Origin: Paracoccaceae bacterium
GTDB taxonomy: Bacteria; Pseudomonadota; Alphaproteobacteria; Rhodobacterales; Rhodobacteraceae
Reading direction: 5' to 3'
Assembly (NCBI GenBank): GCA_030148745.1
Contig: JASBSV010000092.1
Location: 1-34,906 of the forward strand
DNA length: 34,906 nt
In this document: positions 1 to 9,199 of the stretch, piece after piece
Numbering within the stretch: the first letter of the stretch is position 1
Layout: each line of letters starts with the position of its first letter
Made by a program: the position numbers and the translations under genes
The notes under the pieces: generated by a model
Databases searched by the model: none
What the model saw: the letters and a program-made list of their open reading frames with translations, nothing else
Told to the model about the DNA's origin: nothing

Positions 1-324
1 TACAGCCGCGCAGGCGTTCCCATGCTGACCGTCACCCATGGGCGCACCTCGACCCGAAAGCACATATTCACCTATGCCTGCCTTCTGGCCGTCACCGCGA
101 TCCTGCCCGGCCTTCTGGGCCTCTTCGGGCCGATCTACCTGATCACCGCGACCGTGCTGAACATCAGCTTCGTCTATGGCGCATGGCGCATCCTCAGACG
201 CAGTGAAACGCAGGCAAAACAGGATGGCTATGCCCTCGAAAAAAGCTACTTCAAACAGTCGCTGCTGTTTCTCTTCCTGCATTTCGCCGCCCTGACGGCG
301 GATGCCGCGCTTGGCCTGATGTAG
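1..324 (+). CDS. ctaB: Protoheme IX farnesyltransferase (heme O synthase), C-terminal part only
   Basis: The reading frame is open from base 1 and ends with TAG at 322-324, so only about the last 107 residues are in the window. The visible part begins YSRAGVPMLTVTHG, which matches the conserved segment near the C-terminus of CtaB/CyoE. This inner-membrane UbiA-family enzyme puts a farnesyl group on heme B to make heme O for heme-copper oxidases. Two or three hydrophobic stretches follow, separated by a charged segment (RRSETQAKQDGYALEKSYF), as in the family. In many Rhodobacterales ctaB lies inside a cox operon. Here the next gene is an unrelated flavin oxidase, so it may end its operon or be a separate copy. 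The aspartate-rich prenyl-binding motifs would lie upstream of the window. Confidence 0.85.
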   Translation, partial: YSRAGVPMLTVTHGRTSTRKHIFTYACLLAVTAILPGLLGLFGPIYLITATVLNISFVYGAWRILRRSETQAKQDGYALEKSYFKQSLLFLFLHFAALTADAALGLM

Positions 325-354
325 CCGCCGGCCCGGGCGCCGAACCTGCAGAAC

Positions 355-391
355 GCTGCCGCCGCCCGCCCGCCGCAAGGGCCGCGGCAGC
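355..391 (+). terminator. Possible hairpin after ctaB
   Basis: An 8-bp perfect inverted repeat (gctgccgc at 355-362, gcggcagc at 384-391) lies 30 bases past the ctaB stop in very GC-rich sequence. No T-run follows, so an intrinsic terminator is only a possibility. Confidence 0.3.
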
Positions 392-443
392 GCCCGCCAT
401 CAACGCTCTGGCGCCGCCCCCGCGATTACGCTAGGTCAGGGTC

Positions 444-1856
444 ATGAGCACGCTTCTGACTGAAATCTCCGCCGAAATCGGACCCGCCCATGTCCTGACC
501 GGCGCCGATATGGCGCCCTTTGTGCATGACTGGACGGGCGTTTATACCTCAACGCCCGTCGCCGTTGTCCAACCGGCCAACACCGCTGAAGCGGCCTTTG
601 TCATGCAGCGCGCCTTTGCCAGCGGCACGCCGGTGGTGCCGGTCTCGGGCAACACCGGCCTTGCCGGCGGGGCGGTGGCGCGCGACGCGCTGATGATCTC
701 GCTCGCCCGGATGAACCGGCTGCGCGAAATCCGCCCCGACGCCCGGATCGCCATTGTCGAGGCCGGCGTCGTCCTCGCCAATATCCATCAGGCGGCAGAA
801 GCGCATGATCTTGTCTTTCCGCTGATGTTCGGCGCCCGCGGCTCGGCGATGATCGGCGGCGCGCTCTCCACCAATGCCGGCGGCTCGAACGTCTTGCGCT
901 ACGGCAACACCCGCGCCCTATGCCTTGGGCTCGAAGTGGTGCTTCCCAACGGCGAGATCCTGAACATCATGTCACAGCTGCATAAGGACAACACCGGCTA
1001 TGACCTCAAGGATCTCTTCATCGGCGCCGAAGGCACACTCGGCCTGATCACGGCAGCAACCCTCAAACTCTTCCCCCGGCCCAAGGCCTATGCCACCGCA
1101 ATGGTCGCCACGCCCGACCTCGACAGCGCCCTGACCCTGCTCAACCACCTGCAAGAGCTTTCAGGCGGCGCCGTCGAAGCCTTCGAATATATGCCCACCA
1201 GCTATATTCAGCGACACCTCGATCACTTCCCGCAGGCGCGCGCACCCTTCGCCGAACGCTATGACGTCAACATATTGGTGGAAATCGGCGCCACCGCGCC
1301 CGCCGCCGCAACCGCCACCCAAGACGGCCGCATCCCGATCCAGAGCCAGCTCGAAGAGGCGCTCAGCAGCCACCTGCAATCAGGCCTCATCCTCGACGCG
1401 GTCATCGCCCAATCCGAAGCTCAGCGCAGCGAGATCTGGGCCCGCCGCGAGGCGGCCGCCGAAATCACCCTCGGCGCCGTGCCGATCATCAATACCGATG
1501 TCTCCCTGCCGCTGGATCAGATCGCCAGCTTCCTGACCCGCTGCGAGGCGGCCACAGCCCGGCTCGACCCCGCCGCCGGCACCATGGCAATCGCGCATTT
1601 GGGCGATGGCAACGTGCATTTCACCGTCACCCCGTCCCGCGATGCGCCCGACCTCAGTTCAGCCATCGTCGAAGCGATGGAAGAGATCCTGACCGATCTC
1701 GGCGGCAGCTTTTCGGCAGAACACGGCATCGGTCTGACCAAACGCCCCTCGATGGCGCGCTGCAAAGACCCCGTCGCCCTCTCGGTCATGCGCCAGATCA
1801 AAACCGCGCTCGACCCAAAGGGGATCATGAACCCCGGCAAGGTCCTGCCTGACTGA
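444..1856 (+). CDS. FAD-binding oxidase of the GlcD / D-2-hydroxyacid dehydrogenase family
   Basis: A 470-residue protein of the D-lactate / D-2-hydroxyglutarate / glycolate oxidase GlcD family. It should oxidise a D-2-hydroxyacid to the 2-oxoacid with FAD and pass electrons to a quinone or flavoprotein. The N-terminal FAD-binding fold holds VVPVSGNTGLAGGAV (near residues 65-80), GGALSTNAGGSNVLRYGN and KDLFIGAEGTLGLIT. The C-terminal oxidase domain holds HLGDGNVHF, SAEHGIGLTK and the closing DPKGIMNPGKVLPD. The start ATG at 444 is preceded by AGG at 433-435. No iron-sulfur partner (GlcF) is adjacent, which favours a stand-alone D-lactate or D-2-hydroxyglutarate dehydrogenase. The substrate cannot be settled from sequence. 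Confidence 0.88.
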   Translation: MSTLLTEISAEIGPAHVLTGADMAPFVHDWTGVYTSTPVAVVQPANTAEAAFVMQRAFASGTPVVPVSGNTGLAGGAVARDALMISLARMNRLREIRPDARIAIVEAGVVLANIHQAAEAHDLVFPLMFGARGSAMIGGALSTNAGGSNVLRYGNTRALCLGLEVVLPNGEILNIMSQLHKDNTGYDLKDLFIGAEGTLGLITAATLKLFPRPKAYATAMVATPDLDSALTLLNHLQELSGGAVEAFEYMPTSYIQRHLDHFPQARAPFAERYDVNILVEIGATAPAAATATQDGRIPIQSQLEEALSSHLQSGLILDAVIAQSEAQRSEIWARREAAAEITLGAVPIINTDVSLPLDQIASFLTRCEAATARLDPAAGTMAIAHLGDGNVHFTVTPSRDAPDLSSAIVEAMEEILTDLGGSFSAEHGIGLTKRPSMARCKDPVALSVMRQIKTALDPKGIMNPGKVLPD

Positions 1857-1871
1857 TCTTCCACTTGGGCG

Positions 1872-1890
1872 AAATATCCCCGCCGGAGGC
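1872..1890 (+). repeat. Short dispersed repeat, copy 1 of 3
   Basis: Sequence AAATATCCCCGCCGGAGGC, 15 bases after the stop of the FAD oxidase and between convergent genes. It differs at two positions from the copy at 22574-22592. A small perfect hairpin (tttaccc-gaa-gggtaaa, 1891-1907) follows directly and could help end transcription from either side. Confidence 0.6.
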
Positions 1891-1938
1891 TTTACCCGAA
1901 GGGTAAAAGATCACCCAACGCGCCAGGCCCGCGCTTGC

Positions 1939-2832
1939 TCAAACCCATTTGGCCAGCGGCGGCAGCGACATCAAAACCGCATTGGCATCATGCCCGGTCT
2001 CAAGGCCGAACTTGGTTCCCCGGTCATAAACCAGATTATATTCGGCATAGAGCCCGCGATGAACCAGCTGCCGGTCCTTGTCGGCCTCGCTCCATGGATC
2101 GTTGCGGTGCTTTTCGGTGACCGGCAGAAAGGCCATCAGAAAGGCCCGCCCGACATCCTGGGTAAAGGCGAAATCGGCCTCCCAGTCGCCGCTGTTGTGA
2201 TCGTCATAGAATATCCCGCCAACGCCGCGTGCGCGGCCCCTGTGCGGGACATAGAAATACTCATCCGCCCAGGCCTTGTAGCGGGGGTAATACTGAGGAT
2301 CATGCAGATCGCATTGCGCCTTCTGCACCGCATGAAAGGCGGCGGTGTCCTCATCATACTCGATGCAGGGGTTCAGGTCCGATCCCCCGCCGAACCACCA
2401 TGCGTGCGGGGTCCAGAACATGCGCGTATTCATATGAACCGCGGGCGTATGGGGGTTTTGCATATGCGCCACAAGGCTGATGCCTGAGGCCCAGAAACGC
2501 GGATCATCGGCCATGCCGGGCAGGTTCTTGCGCGCCGCCATCGCCGCCTGCGCCCGCGCGCCAAGCTGGCCATAGACGGTCGAGACATTGACGCCCACCT
2601 TCTCGAAAACCCGGCCCCCGCGCATTACGCTCATCAGCCCGCCGCCCGCGTCGCTGCCATCATCTGATGCGCGCCGGGTGCTGGTCACTTCGAACCTGCC
2701 GGCGGGCTGGCCGGCAAAGGGGCCTTCTGTCTGCCGGTCCTCCAGATGCTCAAAGGCCTGCACGATCTGGTCGCGCAGCTGCCGGAACCACGCCGCCGCC
2801 CGCGCCTTTTCATCGTCCATACTCATCTGCAT
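1939..2832 (-). CDS. hemF: Oxygen-dependent coproporphyrinogen III oxidase
   Basis: A 297-residue protein with the full length and signature blocks of aerobic HemF. This cytosolic enzyme uses O2 to decarboxylate two propionates of coproporphyrinogen III to protoporphyrinogen IX in heme synthesis. Seen are HMNTRMFWTPHAWWFGGGSD, GVGGIFYDDHNSGDW, and the C-terminal RGLYAEYNLVYDRGTKFGL with a following GHDANAVLMSLPP. The start is either ATG 2832 or ATG 2826; an AGGGG in the leader spaces better to the second. It is the last gene of a probable minus-strand cluster (clpS, methyltransferase, SDR, hemF), 76 bases after the SDR. Confidence 0.96.
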   Translation of the reverse strand: MQMSMDDEKARAAAWFRQLRDQIVQAFEHLEDRQTEGPFAGQPAGRFEVTSTRRASDDGSDAGGGLMSVMRGGRVFEKVGVNVSTVYGQLGARAQAAMAARKNLPGMADDPRFWASGISLVAHMQNPHTPAVHMNTRMFWTPHAWWFGGGSDLNPCIEYDEDTAAFHAVQKAQCDLHDPQYYPRYKAWADEYFYVPHRGRARGVGGIFYDDHNSGDWEADFAFTQDVGRAFLMAFLPVTEKHRNDPWSEADKDRQLVHRGLYAEYNLVYDRGTKFGLETGHDANAVLMSLPPLAKWV

Positions 2833-2908
2833 CTACCCCTGCCCATCATGTTCCCGCCGCCGCAACGGCGGCCCCGTTTCTCTGCCCGCTGCCCGTTGGT
2901 CGCTGGCG

Positions 2909-3718
2909 CTAATGCGCCGGCGCCGCCACCGGATCGACCAATGTGCGCCCGCCGTCCACCGTGATGATCTGGCCGGTCACGAAATCCGAAGCCTCGGAGG
3001 CCAGATATTGCACCGCCTCGGCAACCTCGCGCGCATTGGCGATACGCGCCAGCGGCGTATGCTCGGTGATATCCTCACGAAAGTCCGAGTTTTCGTTCAG
3101 CGCCCCTCGCAGGCTGGCGCTCATCACGCTGCCAAAGGCAACACCATTGACCCGGATCTTATGCGGCGCCAGCGCCACCGCAAGCGAGCGTGTCATCTGA
3201 TCCAGCGCCGCGGTTGAGACCGAATAGGCCAAAAGCCGCGGATGCGTGCGCCGCGCCGCAATCGACGACAGGTTCACGATACTGCCGGCCATCTCTTCGC
3301 CATTGCCGTCCTTTTCCGCCTGAAGGATCATCCGCCGCGCGATCAACTGGCTCAGGCGCAGGCTGATCATCAGGTTTTGCTGCATCAAAAGCTCAACCGC
3401 ATCATCTTCGATGTTCAGCGGGTCCGAGGCGATGGTCTGCCGGCTGGCGTTGACCAGAATATCGACCCGGTCAAAGGCATCTATCGTCGCCGACAAAAGG
3501 TTGGCCAGCGTCAGCCGCTCGCGCAGATCTCCGGCGAAAATGCGGGCGCTGGTGTCATCGCCCGCCTTCTCGCCCAGTTCCTCAACCAGTTTGGCCTCAT
3601 CCATATCGGCAAAGACCACATTGGCGCCCTCATCCAGAAAATGGCGCCCGATCGCCAGACCAACGCCGTTGGCCGCGCCGGTCACAATGGCGGTCTTGCC
3701 CTGTATCGAAAATGACAT
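2909..3718 (-). CDS. Short-chain dehydrogenase/reductase-like protein lacking the catalytic lysine
   Basis: A 269-residue classical-SDR-sized protein. The Rossmann glycine motif TGAANGVG (13-20), an acidic D38 after strand two (suggesting NAD(H)), the structural N115, S152 and Y165 are all present. The usual YxxxK reads YSVST, so lysine is replaced by T169. The NNAG element is also altered (VNASR, 89-93). The C-terminus VTGQIITVDGGRTL is typical of the family. Without the lysine, normal oxidoreductase chemistry is doubtful, so it may bind a nucleotide or act by a changed mechanism. An AGGGA element 6 bases before ATG 3718 supports the start. It lies 41 bases after the methyltransferase gene and before hemF. 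Confidence 0.85.
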   Translation of the reverse strand: MSFSIQGKTAIVTGAANGVGLAIGRHFLDEGANVVFADMDEAKLVEELGEKAGDDTSARIFAGDLRERLTLANLLSATIDAFDRVDILVNASRQTIASDPLNIEDDAVELLMQQNLMISLRLSQLIARRMILQAEKDGNGEEMAGSIVNLSSIAARRTHPRLLAYSVSTAALDQMTRSLAVALAPHKIRVNGVAFGSVMSASLRGALNENSDFREDITEHTPLARIANAREVAEAVQYLASEASDFVTGQIITVDGGRTLVDPVAAPAH

Positions 3719-3759
3719 CTGCTATCCCTGTGATTCTTTGACGCCGAGGCTAGGCGATT

Positions 3760-4752
3760 TCAGCGCCGCGTTCGAGCTTTCCCCAGCGGACGCCCGCCAA
3801 AGAGCACCTTGAACGATGTCGTTCCGGCAACTTCGCGCACATCGCGAAAACTTTCGGCCATCGCCGCCTCATAGGGCAGATGCCGGTTTGCCACCAGCCA
3901 CAGCTCTCCGCGCGGGGCCAATATCCGCGCCGCAGAGCTGATAAACCCCCGCCCCAGCGACGGATCGGCCTTGCGGCCGGTGTGAAACGGCGGATTGGTG
4001 ACCACCGCGTCATAGCCGGCCGGCTCGAATGTCAGGGCATCGGTCCAGTGAAACCGCGCCCTTGGATCGGTGATATTCTGGCGCGCGCAGTCAAGCGCGG
4101 CATGTTCGGCCTCGACCAGATCCAGCGCCTGCACCCCCGCCCGCGACAGGATCTCCCGCGAAAGAAAACCCCAGCCGGCCCCAAGATCACAGACCTTCGC
4201 CGGAAGCCGCGCCGGAAGGTTTTCGGCCAGAAGCGCGCTGCCCGCATCGATGCCATCGGCGGAAAATACCCCCGGCACGGTCACGAACCCCTCGGGCGGC
4301 GCGGCGCGCTCTGCCAGCCAGTCGTCAAAAACCGCTTCGCCCTGAAACCAGAAAATCCGCCCATGCGCCTTGGGGATCGACCCGCCGATGGCGACCCTTT
4401 TGCGCACATCCCTCAAAAGGCTGTCGACACCATCGGTTTTCTGCCCGTCAACGATCACCACGCCCCCGCCGACCCGGCGGGCGGCGTCCGCGATCAATGC
4501 CCGCGCCTCAAGCTTTGAGCGCGGCAAAACAACCAGCGCCGCGTCATACTCGCCCGAGGGCGCAACATCGACCGCCAGCCCCATGGCCTGAAACACCGCA
4601 TGATCGGGGTAAAATCCCTGAATGATCCTCAGCCGGTCGCGACCTGCCGCCGACAGGTCATAGCCGGCCGTCGGGCGGTAAACCGCCAATGTGCCCTGAT
4701 CGGGCAGAACCAGCCCCTCGTTCAGGGCAAGAGAAAGACGTGATACCTGCAT
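3760..4752 (-). CDS. Class I SAM-dependent methyltransferase, RsmC-like
   Basis: A protein of about 330 residues with the two-part layout of RsmC-type rRNA guanine-N2 methyltransferases: a degenerate N-terminal half and a catalytic C-terminal half. The SAM-binding motif I reads DLGAGWG (189-195) and the target-base motif is NPPFHTGR (253-260). The family modifies 16S rRNA guanines such as G1207. I chose ATG 4752 because the protein then begins MQVSRLSLALNEG, like its relatives. An in-frame ATG at 4794 would add 14 residues and overlap the end of clpS. Neither start has a clear Shine-Dalgarno, so translation may be coupled to clpS. Confidence 0.82.
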   Translation of the reverse strand: MQVSRLSLALNEGLVLPDQGTLAVYRPTAGYDLSAAGRDRLRIIQGFYPDHAVFQAMGLAVDVAPSGEYDAALVVLPRSKLEARALIADAARRVGGGVVIVDGQKTDGVDSLLRDVRKRVAIGGSIPKAHGRIFWFQGEAVFDDWLAERAAPPEGFVTVPGVFSADGIDAGSALLAENLPARLPAKVCDLGAGWGFLSREILSRAGVQALDLVEAEHAALDCARQNITDPRARFHWTDALTFEPAGYDAVVTNPPFHTGRKADPSLGRGFISSAARILAPRGELWLVANRHLPYEAAMAESFRDVREVAGTTSFKVLFGGRPLGKARTRR

Positions 4753-4772
4753 GGAATGCCGGGCCCCAGGCC

Positions 4773-5090
4773 CTATTCCTTTTCCATCGTGCATTGCAGC
4801 GGATGCTGGTGGCGTTGCGCGAAATCCATCACCTGCGCAACTTTCGTTTCCGCAATCTCATGGCTAAAGACGCCAACCACCGCCAGCCCCTTTTTATGCA
4901 CCGTCAGCATCAGCTCGAAGGCCTGCGCATGGTTCATCCCGAAAAAACGCTCCAGCACATGAACAACGAATTCCATGGGTGTATAATCATCATTCAAAAG
5001 CATGACCTTATAGAGCGGTGGCCGCTCTGTTCTGGTCTTCGTCTCGGTCAGAAGTCCGGCGTCGCTGTCGCTGTCTTTGCCGTCTGACAT
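4773..5090 (-). CDS. clpS: ATP-dependent Clp protease adaptor ClpS
   Basis: A small adaptor of about 105 residues that binds substrates with N-degron residues and delivers them to ClpAP. The core contains [39 protein letters not shown] and the C-terminal RQHQHP-type end ([14 protein letters not shown]). The N-terminal tail is short, acidic and Ser/Asp-rich, as expected for the flexible ClpS arm. ATG 5090 is the conservative start. An in-frame GTG at 5111 would add VSDGPII, so the peptide SDG would occur twice, and it has somewhat better upstream spacing. It is the first gene of the minus-strand cluster ending in hemF and is divergent from the HAD gene. Confidence 0.93.
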   Translation of the reverse strand: MSDGKDSDSDAGLLTETKTRTERPPLYKVMLLNDDYTPMEFVVHVLERFFGMNHAQAFELMLTVHKKGLAVVGVFSHEIAETKVAQVMDFAQRHQHPLQCTMEKE

Positions 5091-5209
5091 GATGATGGGC
5101 CCGTCACTCACGTTGTAATTTCCATCAAACTCAGGTGGAATGCTCTGCCGCCAACTATATAAGGCCTCGCAACCCCGTGAAAAGGGGATAGCGTCCGGAG
5201 TGACATAAA

Positions 5210-5917
5210 GTGACCGCAAAACTCACGACAATTGCTTTCGATGCCGATGACACACTTTGGCATAACGAAGAGATTTTTCGCCTGACACAGGACAGATTTG
5301 CCAGCCTTTTGTCCGATTACGTCGAAGGCGAGCATCTGGCCGAGCGGCTGCTGGCGGCCGAACGGCGCAATCTGGGGCACTACGGCTATGGCGTCAAAGG
5401 CTTTGTCCTGACCATGATCGAAACCGCGATTGAGGTTAGCGAGCACAAGGTCCCGCCAAGTGTCATCGCCGAGATAATGGAGGCCGGGCGCGCCATGCTC
5501 GACCATCCGATCAAGCTTCTGGCGGATGTGGAAAAGACCGTCACCGATCTGGCCCCGGACTATCAGATCCTGCTGATCACCAAGGGCGATCTTCTGGATC
5601 AGGAACGCAAACTGGCGCAATCGGGGCTGGGCGATCTCTTTGACGGGGTCGAGATTGTCTCGGAAAAAACGCCTCAGGCCTATCACCGCATTTTCAACCG
5701 CTACGCGACTGCCCCGCAAAGCGCGATGATGGTCGGAAACTCGCTTCGGTCCGACGTCAACCCGGCGATTGAGGTCGGCGCATGGGGCATCCATATCCCC
5801 CACGATCTGACCTGGGAACTTGAACATGCCGACGCGCCGGTGAACCACCCAAGGTTTCATCAGCTTGATCGGATGGGGTCACTTTCCGGGCTGATTGATG
5901 ACATTCAAAAAAATTGA
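5210..5917 (+). CDS. HAD-superfamily phosphatase
   Basis: A 235-residue haloacid-dehalogenase-fold hydrolase, probably a phosphatase of a small metabolite or nucleotide. Motif I is FDADDTLW, with nucleophile D11, D13 and T15. Motif II is the threonine in LLITKGD. Motif III is probably the lysine of [12 protein letters not shown], and motif IV is [12 protein letters not shown] helical cap lies between motifs I and II (about 20-110), giving the YjjG/YigB type of layout. The start is GTG 5210, with GGAG at 5197-5200 nine bases before it. It is divergent from clpS; the shared 119-base gap holds an AT-rich TATATAAG stretch near 5155 that could be a promoter element. Substrate unknown. Confidence 0.85.
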   Translation: MTAKLTTIAFDADDTLWHNEEIFRLTQDRFASLLSDYVEGEHLAERLLAAERRNLGHYGYGVKGFVLTMIETAIEVSEHKVPPSVIAEIMEAGRAMLDHPIKLLADVEKTVTDLAPDYQILLITKGDLLDQERKLAQSGLGDLFDGVEIVSEKTPQAYHRIFNRYATAPQSAMMVGNSLRSDVNPAIEVGAWGIHIPHDLTWELEHADAPVNHPRFHQLDRMGSLSGLIDDIQKN

Positions 5918-5942
5918 CCCAGGGGAAGGTCGCGCCCCTATC

Positions 5943-5970
5943 TAGTGGGTGGCGCGCCCGCGACCCACTA
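5943..5970 (+). terminator. Strong hairpin after the HAD gene
   Basis: Arms tagtgggt (5943-5950) and acccacta (5963-5970) pair perfectly. Inside, gcg (5952-5954) pairs with cgc (5959-5961) around loop CGCC after one G/G mismatch. It lies 26 bases past the stop. There is no T-run, so it may end transcription only weakly or protect the 3' end. Confidence 0.45.
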
Positions 5971-6116
5971 CATCTGCCTGGATTTGGTTGATTTCGTGGT
6001 TCGAAATAAACATGGATAAGGGTATTTTCTGATATATTTCTTTGTGTTAGCGTGAGTGCAGATATCTTACCTGCCCAAAGAGGCGGGAAGACAGAGGCAG
6101 AAAATAGGCAAGCGTC

Positions 6117-7577
6117 GTGAAAACGCGTCTAGGGCAGTGCAGCATCTCTTGGTTATTCCGGACAATCCTGGGTTGTCTTCTGGCGTTCGCGCCGCTGATG
6201 GCGATATCGGCCCCTTACGCGGCCTTTGTGATCGACGCGCGCACCGGCAAGGTTCTGCATTCGCAGAACGCCGACACCCGGCTCTATCCCGCCTCTCTGA
6301 CCAAGATGATGACCCTCTACATCACTTTCGAGGCCATCAAGAACGGCGAGATCTCACTTGATACCGTGGTGCGCATTTCGCGAAACGCCGCCTCCGAGCC
6401 GCCTTCGAAACTCGGGCTCAGGACCGGGCAGCGAATCAAACTGCGCTATCTGATCCGCGCCGCGGCCGTGAAATCGGCCAATGATGCCGCCACCGCCATC
6501 GGCGAGGCCGTCAGCGGCAGCGAATCGGCCTTTGTCGCCCGGATGAACCGGACCGCCAAAGCGCTGGGGATGACCAGAACGACCTTTCGCAACGCCAACG
6601 GGCTGACCCTGTCGGGGCATCTGTCGACGGCGCGCGACATGACCAAACTGGGCCGGCATCTGTTTTACGACTATCCGCAGTATTACAACCTCTTCTCGCG
6701 CCGCAGCACCGATGCCGGGGTCCGCGATGTGCGCAACACCAACCGGCGCTTTCTGGCGAAATATCGCGGCGCCGACGGGATCAAGACCGGCTATACCAAC
6801 GCCGCCGGCTTCAACCTTGTGGCTTCGGCCCGGCGCGGCAACGAACGGATCATCGCTACCGTCTTTGGCGGCCGCTCGGTCGCCGACCGCAACAGGCGCG
6901 TGGCCAAGCTTCTGGATCTGGGTTTTGCCAAAGCGCCGTCATCGGTTGCCGTGCGCAAACCGGCGCTGCCGACCTATAACAACGGCGGCAACTCCGGCAA
7001 AACCCTGCGCGTTGCGCTTGCCGTCAAGAAAAGCCCCCGCCCCGGGCGCCGGCCCGCTCAATCGACCCCCGCGCCTTCGGAAGATCTGCTGCTGGCGATC
7101 GAAAACAGCGTCAGCAAGGCCGTCGCCGCCGCGGGCGAGGTTAAACTGGCCAGCGCCACACCCGCGCCGACGCCCACAAACAAATCCAAGCCCAAGGCTC
7201 TGCAAACCGCGCCCACAACCCTGTCGACCACCCCCCCGCCGCGCCCGGCCGATACCGTGCTGGTCAGCGCCGAGGCCGAGATCGACGCCCCCGTCCAGGA
7301 TCCGCTGCGCGAGGTTGTCACCCGGCTTTCCACCTCGGGCGGGCGCTATTGGGGCATCAATATCGGCCGCTACACCACCCGCAATCAGGCCGAGCGTGTG
7401 CTGCTGAAAACCGCCCTGACCGAGATGACGACACTTGATGGCGCGCTGCGCAAAGTGACCAACAAACCGCAGGGCTGGGAGGCGAATTTCGTCGGCATGA
7501 CACAGGAAATGTCAGCGCTGGCCTGCCGCCGGCTTGAGGCGCGCGGCGTCAGCTGCACAACCCTCGGGCCGGGCTAA
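6117..7577 (+). CDS. D-alanyl-D-alanine carboxypeptidase with C-terminal SPOR domain
   Basis: A 486-residue penicillin-binding protein of the DacA/DacF class, which trims the terminal D-Ala from peptidoglycan side chains in the periplasm. All three active-site motifs are present: SLTK (60-63), SAN (120-122) and KTG (223-225). The first 32 residues are a signal peptide ending LMAISA. After the catalytic domain comes a long Pro/Ala/Thr-rich linker (about 280-400), then a SPOR-like domain (about 410-486) that should bind denuded septal glycan. The start is GTG 6117 with a weak AGG eight bases upstream. The stop TAA overlaps the stop of yejF on the other strand. Confidence 0.93.
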   Translation: MKTRLGQCSISWLFRTILGCLLAFAPLMAISAPYAAFVIDARTGKVLHSQNADTRLYPASLTKMMTLYITFEAIKNGEISLDTVVRISRNAASEPPSKLGLRTGQRIKLRYLIRAAAVKSANDAATAIGEAVSGSESAFVARMNRTAKALGMTRTTFRNANGLTLSGHLSTARDMTKLGRHLFYDYPQYYNLFSRRSTDAGVRDVRNTNRRFLAKYRGADGIKTGYTNAAGFNLVASARRGNERIIATVFGGRSVADRNRRVAKLLDLGFAKAPSSVAVRKPALPTYNNGGNSGKTLRVALAVKKSPRPGRRPAQSTPAPSEDLLLAIENSVSKAVAAAGEVKLASATPAPTPTNKSKPKALQTAPTTLSTTPPPRPADTVLVSAEAEIDAPVQDPLREVVTRLSTSGGRYWGINIGRYTTRNQAERVLLKTALTEMTTLDGALRKVTNKPQGWEANFVGMTQEMSALACRRLEARGVSCTTLGPG

Positions 7578-9181
7578 ACCTCCTCGGTCTCGGCCTTCAT
7601 GTCAAAGGCCGCCGCCAAAAGCGCGCGGGTATATTCGGTCTGGGGCGCCTTGAATATCGCCTCTCCCTCGCCCGCCTCAACGACATCGCCGTTCTTCATC
7701 ACCATGATCTTGTGGCTCAGCGCGCGCACGACCTTCAGATCGTGGCTGATAAAAACATAGGCCAGCTGATATTTCTGCTGAAGATCGCGCAGCAATTCGA
7801 CGATCTGCACCTGAACCGTCATGTCCAGCGCGCTGGTCGGCTCGTCCAGCACCACAAGTTTCGGGCGCAGGATCATTGCCCGCGCAATGGCGATCCTCTG
7901 GCGCTGGCCGCCGGAAAACTCATGCGGATAGCGGTCCATCATCGCCGGGTCCAGCCCGACCTCGCCCATGATCTCGGCCACCATCTCGCGCGGCTTGCGG
8001 CCCGGCTCGACCCCGTGCACGGTCAGGCCTTCGGCAATGATCTCAAAGGCCGACAGCCGCGGAGAGAGTGAGCCATAGGGATCCTGAAACACGATCTGCA
8101 TATCACGGCGCAGGCTGCGCATCTCGGCATTGCGCCGGCCCTGAATATCCTGCCCCTGAAACCAGATCGGCCCTTCGGAACGGATCAGCCGCATGATCGC
8201 CAGCGCCAGCGTCGTCTTGCCCGACCCGCTTTCGCCCACCACGCCCAGTGTCTCGCCCTGCCGCACGCTGATGCTGGCCGAATTCACCGCCTTTACATGA
8301 CCCACGGTCTTGCGCAAAAGCCCGCGCTGGATGGGGAACCATATGCGCAGATCCTCAGTCTCGACCACCACCTTTGCCCCCTCGGGCACCGGGCCGGGCT
8401 TGCCCGCCGCCTCGGCTGCCAGAAGCATCCGGGTATAGGGGTGTTTGGGCTCGGAAAAGATCGCCTCGGTCGGGCCCTGCTCGACAATCTCGCCGCCCTG
8501 CATCACGCAAACCCGGTCGGCGATCTTGCGCACCACACCCAAATCATGGGTGATGAACAAAAGACTCATCCCCTCGGCAGCCTTCAGATCGGCCAGAAGA
8601 TCAAGGATCTGCGCCTGAATGGTCACATCCAGCGCCGTTGTAGGTTCGTCTGCAATCAAAAGCTCGGGCCCGTTTGCCAGCGCCATGGCGATCATCACGC
8701 GCTGGCGCTGCCCGCCCGACAACTGATGCGGGTAATCCTTCAGCCGACTTTCAGGGTCGCGAATGCCCACCTTGTTCAAAAGCTCAATGATCCGCCGCTG
8801 CGCCTCCGGCCCCTGCACCCCCTGATGCAGGGCTATGCTTTCGGCCAACTGCCGTTCCAGCGTGTGCAGCGGGTTCAGCGATGTCATCGGCTCCTGAAAG
8901 ATGAAACTGATGTCATTGCCGCGCGTGGCCCGCAGATCGGCCTCCGATGCGCCGATCATCTCGCGGCCCATATAAGTGACGCTGCCGCCCACTTCGGCGC
9001 TGTCGGGCAAAAGCGATACAGTGCTGAGCGCCGTGACCGATTTGCCCGATCCGCTTTCGCCGACCAGCGCCACGGTTTCCCCCTTGTCGACATGAAAACT
9101 CACGCCCTTGACCGCAGGCAACACCGCGCCGTCCTGCCGGAAACCGACGGTCAGATTCCTGACATCCAGAACGCGGCTCAC
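7574..9181 (-). CDS. yejF: Oligopeptide / microcin C-type ABC transporter, fused double ATPase
   Basis: A protein of about 535 residues with two ABC ATPase domains in one chain, which powers import through YejBE. Domain 1 has Walker [10 protein letters not shown] and signature [15 protein letters not shown]. Domain 2 has GESGSGKTT and [15 protein letters not shown]. Both have LLIADEP / LVVLDEP Walker B and ITHDLGVV / ISHDLKVV switch histidines, and the first domain ends with the peptide-transporter oligomerisation segment ([10 protein letters not shown]). GTG 9181 is chosen because GGAG lies 8 bases upstream; longer in-frame openings run into the palindromic repeat before it. It is the last gene of yejABEF, 121 bases after yejE. 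Confidence 0.94.
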   Translation of the reverse strand: MSRVLDVRNLTVGFRQDGAVLPAVKGVSFHVDKGETVALVGESGSGKSVTALSTVSLLPDSAEVGGSVTYMGREMIGASEADLRATRGNDISFIFQEPMTSLNPLHTLERQLAESIALHQGVQGPEAQRRIIELLNKVGIRDPESRLKDYPHQLSGGQRQRVMIAMALANGPELLIADEPTTALDVTIQAQILDLLADLKAAEGMSLLFITHDLGVVRKIADRVCVMQGGEIVEQGPTEAIFSEPKHPYTRMLLAAEAAGKPGPVPEGAKVVVETEDLRIWFPIQRGLLRKTVGHVKAVNSASISVRQGETLGVVGESGSGKTTLALAIMRLIRSEGPIWFQGQDIQGRRNAEMRSLRRDMQIVFQDPYGSLSPRLSAFEIIAEGLTVHGVEPGRKPREMVAEIMGEVGLDPAMMDRYPHEFSGGQRQRIAIARAMILRPKLVVLDEPTSALDMTVQVQIVELLRDLQQKYQLAYVFISHDLKVVRALSHKIMVMKNGDVVEAGEGEAIFKAPQTEYTRALLAAAFDMKAETEEV

Positions 9182-9199
9182 GACGCGGACTCCAGCATA

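Noticed and set aside
5111-5219. Longer clpS protein starting at 5219
   Set aside because: The extra N-terminal residues do not resemble ClpS, and the region overlaps the divergent HAD start and probable promoter.
6056-6361. Small frame overlapping the start of the carboxypeptidase
   Set aside because: It has no ribosome site and is out of frame with a clear signal peptide and catalytic domain.
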